From the NCBI GenBank assembly GCA_027605045.1, contig JAQFWX010000085.1:87600-151599 (forward strand): a stretch of DNA of 64,000 nucleotides, in the 5' to 3' direction. The stretch's first letter is position 1; each line of letters opens with the position of its first letter. The DNA comes from Phallus indusiatus. Its lineage: Eukaryota; Basidiomycota; Agaricomycetes; Phallales; Phallaceae. The translations under genes were made by a program, and so were the position numbers. Shown here piece after piece: positions 59,101 to 64,000 of the stretch. The notes under the pieces were generated by a model. It did no database searches. It was not told where the DNA came from and worked only from the letters and a program-made list of their open reading frames with translations.

Positions 59101-59244
59101 CCTCTGTTCGCTCTGTTTCCCCCTTATTCGTTTCTTATTTGCTTTTCTATCGTCTAAAACGCTTTACGACATCGGAAAAAGGTGCTTTACCAGCAGCGAC
59201 GAGGGTAGCAAAAAAAAACTCTGCCTTTTTTTTCTCTATATATA
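53121..59244. other. Long gene-free region before the C2H2 gene
   Basis: Over about 6.1 kb I found no recognisable coding sequence. Open frames are short, mostly without ATG, and show no domain. The sequence carries many A and T tracts (for example A13 near 58320 and T-rich runs near 57170 and 58970-59040), a few GTGGTG-type microsatellites near 56650, and CT-rich stretches just before 59245 that look like a 5' UTR. Long upstream regions such as this often accompany regulatory genes in mushrooms. Non-coding transcripts or a long spliced leader are possible but cannot be seen from sequence alone. Confidence 0.45.
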
Positions 59245-61455
59245 ATGGAGGACGTTTCAAATAGTAATAATAATCCTGGTGCCTTGGAGTCTATGGAGCC
59301 TTCGAATCCATCTGCTCCCTCTGCAGGAACAGGAACAGGGACAGCCACATCTCCCAGCAACAACAACTCAGCTAATTCAACAACAACTACAATAACAACA
59401 AATCCTGCTAATTCTTCTGCTAATGTCGCTGCCTCTGCTGCCGGCTCCGGTACCGCCGCGCCAGCTCCTTCCACCAAACGCTACCGCGCTACGCCTGCAA
59501 AAACATTCGCATGTCGAGGTTATGGAGAGTGTCGGATGGTCTTTTCTCGCAGTGAACATCTTGCGAGACATGTAAGGTGCGCGTTTTTCCTTGAAAAACG
59601 ATAAAAAAAATCCAAAAAAAAAAAAAACCGTGTCCCGTTCCGATTATACAAACTTAACTCTTTGTTATCACAGAAAACATACCGGCGAACGACCTTTTGC
59701 GTGTCATTGTGGTAAAAACTTTTCAAGACTCGATAATTTGAGGCAGCATGCGCAGACGGTACACGCCGATAAGCAGGTGAGGTCTCGAGTATTTTTTTTT
59801 TTGCGCCCAGGTGCTTTTGGACGCACGTATACTGACGCGGCCCACTGGTGCTAGGATCAAAATGACCGTATGATGCGCGAATTGACGACATTGCACACCT
59901 CAATATCTCAAAGTGCGAAACGAGATGCTCGCAAAAAGACATCATCGCAGATCGCCGCCGTCACTCAAAGTCCCGTCGGGTTAGGTGGTTCTCGTCAGTT
60001 GACCACATCCATTTCATTTCACCTTTCATTCTAATGAATCCTTGTAGAACCTAGCCCAATTCACATGCATCCTCATGCCGCGTCTCATCCCTCACTCGTC
60101 CCCCCGGCGATGATGGGTTTAGCCGCACCAGGTCCGGGAGGCTACGCTAGCCCAGGTGTCATGCACGGTAATAAATTCCTCTACCGCTTCTGATATTTTC
60201 CCTAACTCATTCCGTTCCGTGTTACTTGTTTTAGGTCATATGCATGCACACAGTATGAGTGCGCTTCCATTTGATACTCCCCATCACCAGACATTACCCA
60301 GATTCGGTCGAGGCAGACCCGGTACAAGTGCGGGATACGAAGGTAACGGTAAGTTTTTCTGACCTTCTTTGATTTGTTTTTGTTTTCCACATTTTTGTTT
60401 CCTTTTTTAAACTTGTTTTGGTTTCTGTGTGAACAAAAACGCATTAGTCTATCTCTCATTGTTGTTAAATGTTACATGTTCCCCCTCCCCCCTCACTTTT
60501 TCCTAAATTTTGTTGCATTTTTTATTTCGAATATAGTTAAGAGCACACAACTTCACGCTTCATTTTTCACATTTCATGTCAAAAGAAAGAGATAACATTT
60601 ATTATGGGCATTTTTCATTATTTATAAACAAGTGTCATCTATTAATTCATTTCCTTCATCGTGTTTCTCTTTCTCTCTCCTTTAATTGTCTTTTCGTCTC
60701 ACCGAAAAAAATACTGATTTCCTCCTCCCCAGGATTTGACGGACACCCTTACGATCCCAGAAGAGGAGGATGGCCAGGAGCCGGACCAGCAGGTCCAGGC
60801 AATCAGCCGCAAGCAGGCGGAAACGGAGGGTTCGATCATCCCGGCCATCATCCTGCACATAACACACCTCCTCACGCAACCTCTCATTCAGGACATCATC
60901 AACATCATCCTCATCACCAACAGCAGCAGCAACAGGAGCAACAACAACAACAACATCATCCGTCTCAGTCGGGTTTTCGCGAGCCCCCCAGCGCGCACAC
61001 CCACCCGCCGCCCCAGGAGGATTTTCGGGATGGAGGGGGCGGGGGGACGGGCGGGGTGGGATGGGAGCGTCGATGGGTATGGGTATGGTAGTCCCGATGG
61101 AGATGCATCCAATGGGGACCCCACCACATCAGCAGCAGCAGCACTCGCCGATGGGGGATATGTCGATGGGTTCGTCTCAGCAGCAGCAGTCGGGGCCTAC
61201 GAGTGGAGCGTTGCAAGTCCGGGGGAGTCAGATCACAGTGCCGGGACGAGCAGCATTGGACCACAATCAGAGATCAATGGGGCAGCAGCAACAGGAGTAT
61301 GGGGGGAACTCCAACACCACCACTCAGCGAGTCCACCCACAGCAGCAGCAACAACAGCATCACCGGCGGCAGCATCACCAGCAGGAGCAGCAGACGGGGT
61401 TTGGATCGGGGATGGAGCATCACCCGCTGCATCATCACCGCACGGGGGCGGGCAC

Positions 61456-61489
<34 letters not shown>

Positions 61490-64000
61490 GGCGCGCCGGG
61501 TCAATCACAACAACAACACGGAGCAGCAGCAACAGCAGCAGAACAGGGAGCGTCGTCGGAGGCGGGGTTTGGGATCCCGTTTCATGGGGAGGATGGAGCA
61601 CGACAAATGGTGCAGCACAAGCAGCAGCAGCACCACCACCACCACCACCACCGTCAACAGGGCTCGTCGGAGGACTCGGACTCTCTCTCGCCTCGCCTGC
61701 AGCATCATCATACCAACACCACCAACATCACCTCTTCCAGCATGGACAGCATGGATACGGGAATGGACATGGACATGGACATGGACACGTCTCCTTACGG
61801 GGCGACGTCACAGCAGCAGCGGCAGGTGCGCCGTCAGCAGAGCATTGGGAGTGGGCTAGCTTACCCGGACGGGTCGTTTCCTGAGAGAAGAATGAAGGAT
61901 GGTGGTGTGTTTCATTTGCCTTCTCACTCTCCTATTTGGGTTTTTGAGCTAATGTCGGAAGTGTAGGTTCTGCTCGAGGTGGAAGAAGAGGCGGTGAGGA
62001 AGAAGGCCCGTATCCTCCTTCTACTGCGACGACCACCCAAGGAGCTTCTCCTTCTCCTGGTGGACCTGAAATAGGAAACGATGATGATGACGACGATGAC
62101 ACCGATATGAATAAAAGTACCAACAATAACAACCCCAGACAAAACATTCACGCTACTACCTCCCAAAACTCCTCTTCAAAGTCAGAGCCCCCACCCCTCG
62201 AGGCGGTGGGGGCCATTCCTTTCTCGGCAGGCGGGACAGAAACAGAAACAATGATATCGAGTATGACAACAGCTCTTCCAGCGCAGCCTACGCGTCCTCC
62301 ACTGGCCGCCCGAAGGAGCGGGGCCAGCCATCTGAATCTTTCTCTCGATCTCAATGGTATGGGCCTGGGGGCTTCCAATATGCGGCAGTTCCACCACCAT
62401 ATGCGTACTCAGGCAGGGATGTTTACGGCTTCTCCCAGGCTGGGTATCCCCAGCAGTATGAGCACCACCAGCAGTATGCAATCACCAACAGCAATGAGTA
62501 TGATAGCTATGACGCCAACAACAGAAGATACCCTCCATCGACGGCGAGTGGCGCGTCAGAATCGTCCACCTCCACTCGGCGCGGTGCCCCTTCGCAGATC
62601 GAACAGTACTATAGGCATCAGGCGAATACCACCACCACCATTGGCGCACCAAGAGGTACCAGCATCGACAGCGGCACTTCAGACCCTCCCTCTCCAACAT
62701 CCTCATCACCTCCTTCAGCAGCAGCGCCAGATGACTCCCCTCGCGCGGAACTCACTCGATCGACCCATTACTACGAGCGCACCCCTTCCACTTCCGCTTA
62801 CCACAATAGGCCTTTCTCTCGCTCGCGACCTCCATCATCTCGGTCTGGCGTCCCATACGAGCATGTCTCCTCACCACATGACGCCAGGTTTAGTGGACGG
62901 CCCTTTAACAGAATATTTTCCCATGATGCCGCCTCCCGTCGTGGACGGAGTCGGAGCAGGGGGAGCGTCGGCAGGGGCAGGAGCGGGAGTGGGAGCAGGG
63001 GTCGGTTCAGCAGAGAGGATGTCAGCGTCAGCGACAGCGACGACGGCGCAAATGATGATGGTGGATGGGGAGGACGTCCGGTCACTGCCCCAGCAGCAGG
63101 CCCGTGGGGTTCCTCTGGCGCTGGATATGGCAGCTACGGCGGCGGCGGTTATGCACAATTCCCGTATAACCCGCAATACGCCTATACGGGATATGGCTAT
63201 GGCAATTGGGGATATCCGCAATACCACCCACACCACCCACCACCCCATCGTCATCAGCACATTCCTACGCTCACCAACACCAGTACGCACCGCCGTATGG
63301 ACCAAGCGGATCCGGCAGGGTGGACAGCAGCCACGGATTCTCTAGTGGGATGGGAGGACGAGGAAGTGGAAGTGGAATATATGACCGAGAATCGTCAATC
63401 TCAGAATCTCCTTTTCTTTCCACCCTCCTGGTCTCGAACGACCCCTCACAGGACCGGGCATTAGCGGTAGCAGCAGCGGAGGCGGCGGTGGAACAGCACC
63501 AGGCACGTCAGCTGGGCGGAAACGCACAGCTCCAGATTCCGAGTTTGACAGCTATGGACGACCAGGTACATCAGGTGGAGGCGGCATCTTCGCTTTTGGA
63601 CGACCTGACACGGGGAATGCGTCGTCCTCCCGTCCACAGTCTCGACGGCTCACCGTCATGGAAATATGCAACGATGGTCCAGCACCACCAGGAAGCAGCG
63701 CAGGTGGTGCAGGCGGACGATTCCTTTCCTTTTCTCGACCGACCACTGCAGACGCACGAGTCCTCCCTCCACCGGGATCTGGGGTCTCTTTCGCCGCAGC
63801 AGGAGTTAACATTGGTCCCACCACCGCCTCATCATCAGCATCGTCATCCCTTAGGCCTGGCTCATCTGGAGGGTCTCCCTTCGCATTCGCCTATCCAGGA
63901 GACAGAGCAGCTCCAATTGAGCGTGGTGCCGGAAGAGGACGAGAAGGCGAACGTAATGCTACACCTCCGACAAGATCAAGAGAGAATCCTGAGGAATCAG
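59245..64000 (+). CDS. C2H2 zinc-finger transcription factor (3' end missing)
   Basis: This is a nuclear regulator with two adjacent C2H2 fingers. Residues 1-80 are rich in Asn, Ser, Thr and Ala. Finger 1 (C90, C96, H109, H113) reads [20 protein letters not shown]. Finger 2 (C121, C123, H136, H141) has the short CHC pair and ends [12 protein letters not shown]. This pair resembles yeast Usv1/Rgm1-type proteins. Exon 1 is 59245-59576. Further exons start at 59674, 59855, near 60049, near 60235 and 60733, joined by good GT-AG introns. After 60733 the protein becomes Gly/His/Gln/Ser-rich and several frames are open at once, so exon joins there are uncertain. The order of best frames suggests introns near 61.05, 61.9, 62.12 and 63.4 kb and an unexplained frame change near 63.24 kb. 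Near the end a conserved-looking segment reads [14 protein letters not shown]. The frame is still open at 64000. Confidence 0.75.
60900..61660 (+). repeat. CAG/CAA/CAC-rich low-complexity tract
   Basis: Clusters of CAG, CAA, CAT and CAC triplets recur at about 60905-60960, 61125-61200, 61280-61400, 61455-61560 and 61615-61660. They encode Gln and His runs in the likely frame. The triplet runs stay open in other frames too, which produces long false ORFs such as poly-Ala, poly-Ser or poly-Leu readings. Confidence 0.8.

Noticed and set aside
60736..61884. Long + strand frame rich in Ala, Ser and Gly inside the C2H2 gene
   Set aside because: Its first part overlaps the frame that joins properly to the zinc-finger exons, and the open length is explained by CAG/GCA/AGC triplet runs. 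Kept only as part of the multi-frame finding.

Overview
This window is nuclear DNA of a filamentous basidiomycete, most likely a mushroom-forming Agaricomycete. The genes are cut by many short GT-AG introns of about 48-60 bases. The gene families point the same way: a C2-NACHT-WD40 NOD-like receptor, DUF6534 and DUF6533 seven-helix membrane proteins, and a Zn2Cys6 regulator with the basidiomycete type of zinc cluster. All exon boundaries were read by eye from splice signals, reading frame and family resemblance; no search was run.

Region by region: 1-3.5 kb holds no recognisable gene. Two DUF6534 membrane-protein paralogs lie at 3.5-5.4 and 9.1-11.0 kb on the + strand, with a small Arg-rich protein (5.8-6.1 kb, minus) between them. 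A ten-exon NOD-like receptor (1,709 residues) fills 11.5-17.1 kb on the minus strand. A disordered protein of unknown function (17.6-18.6 kb, minus) faces the Rab GDP-dissociation inhibitor (19.6-21.3 kb, +). A zinc-cluster transcription factor (23.2-26.0 kb) and a DUF6533 membrane protein (27.3-29.1 kb) follow. From 29.4 to 41.3 kb the DNA is densely packed with housekeeping genes: a Pro/Arg/Ser-rich disordered protein, COG7, an intradiol (hydroxyquinol-type) dioxygenase, the ribosome-assembly factor NSA2, YIP1 and glyoxalase I. An 11.3 kb gene on the minus strand (41.4-52.8 kb) encodes CSF1, a bridge-like lipid transfer protein. An intron-containing initiator-unlike (elongator) tRNA-Met lies at 53.0-53.1 kb. 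About 6 kb without a recognisable gene then precedes a C2H2 zinc-finger regulator that starts at 59.2 kb and runs off the window end.

Four genes serve membrane traffic or lipid transport: GDI1 recycles Rab GTPases, YIP1 acts in ER-Golgi vesicle formation, COG7 is a Golgi tether subunit, and CSF1 bridges membranes. They have separate promoters and I see no sign that they form a cluster. The most interesting points are a 6-base microexon in NSA2, a probable GC-AG intron in glyoxalase I, putative 25- and 27-base introns (or matching lesions) at the same place in the two DUF6534 paralogs, repeated use of the rare donor GTTCGT, and a GC-rich Q/H/G/S-rich stretch in the C2H2 gene where two or more frames stay open together.
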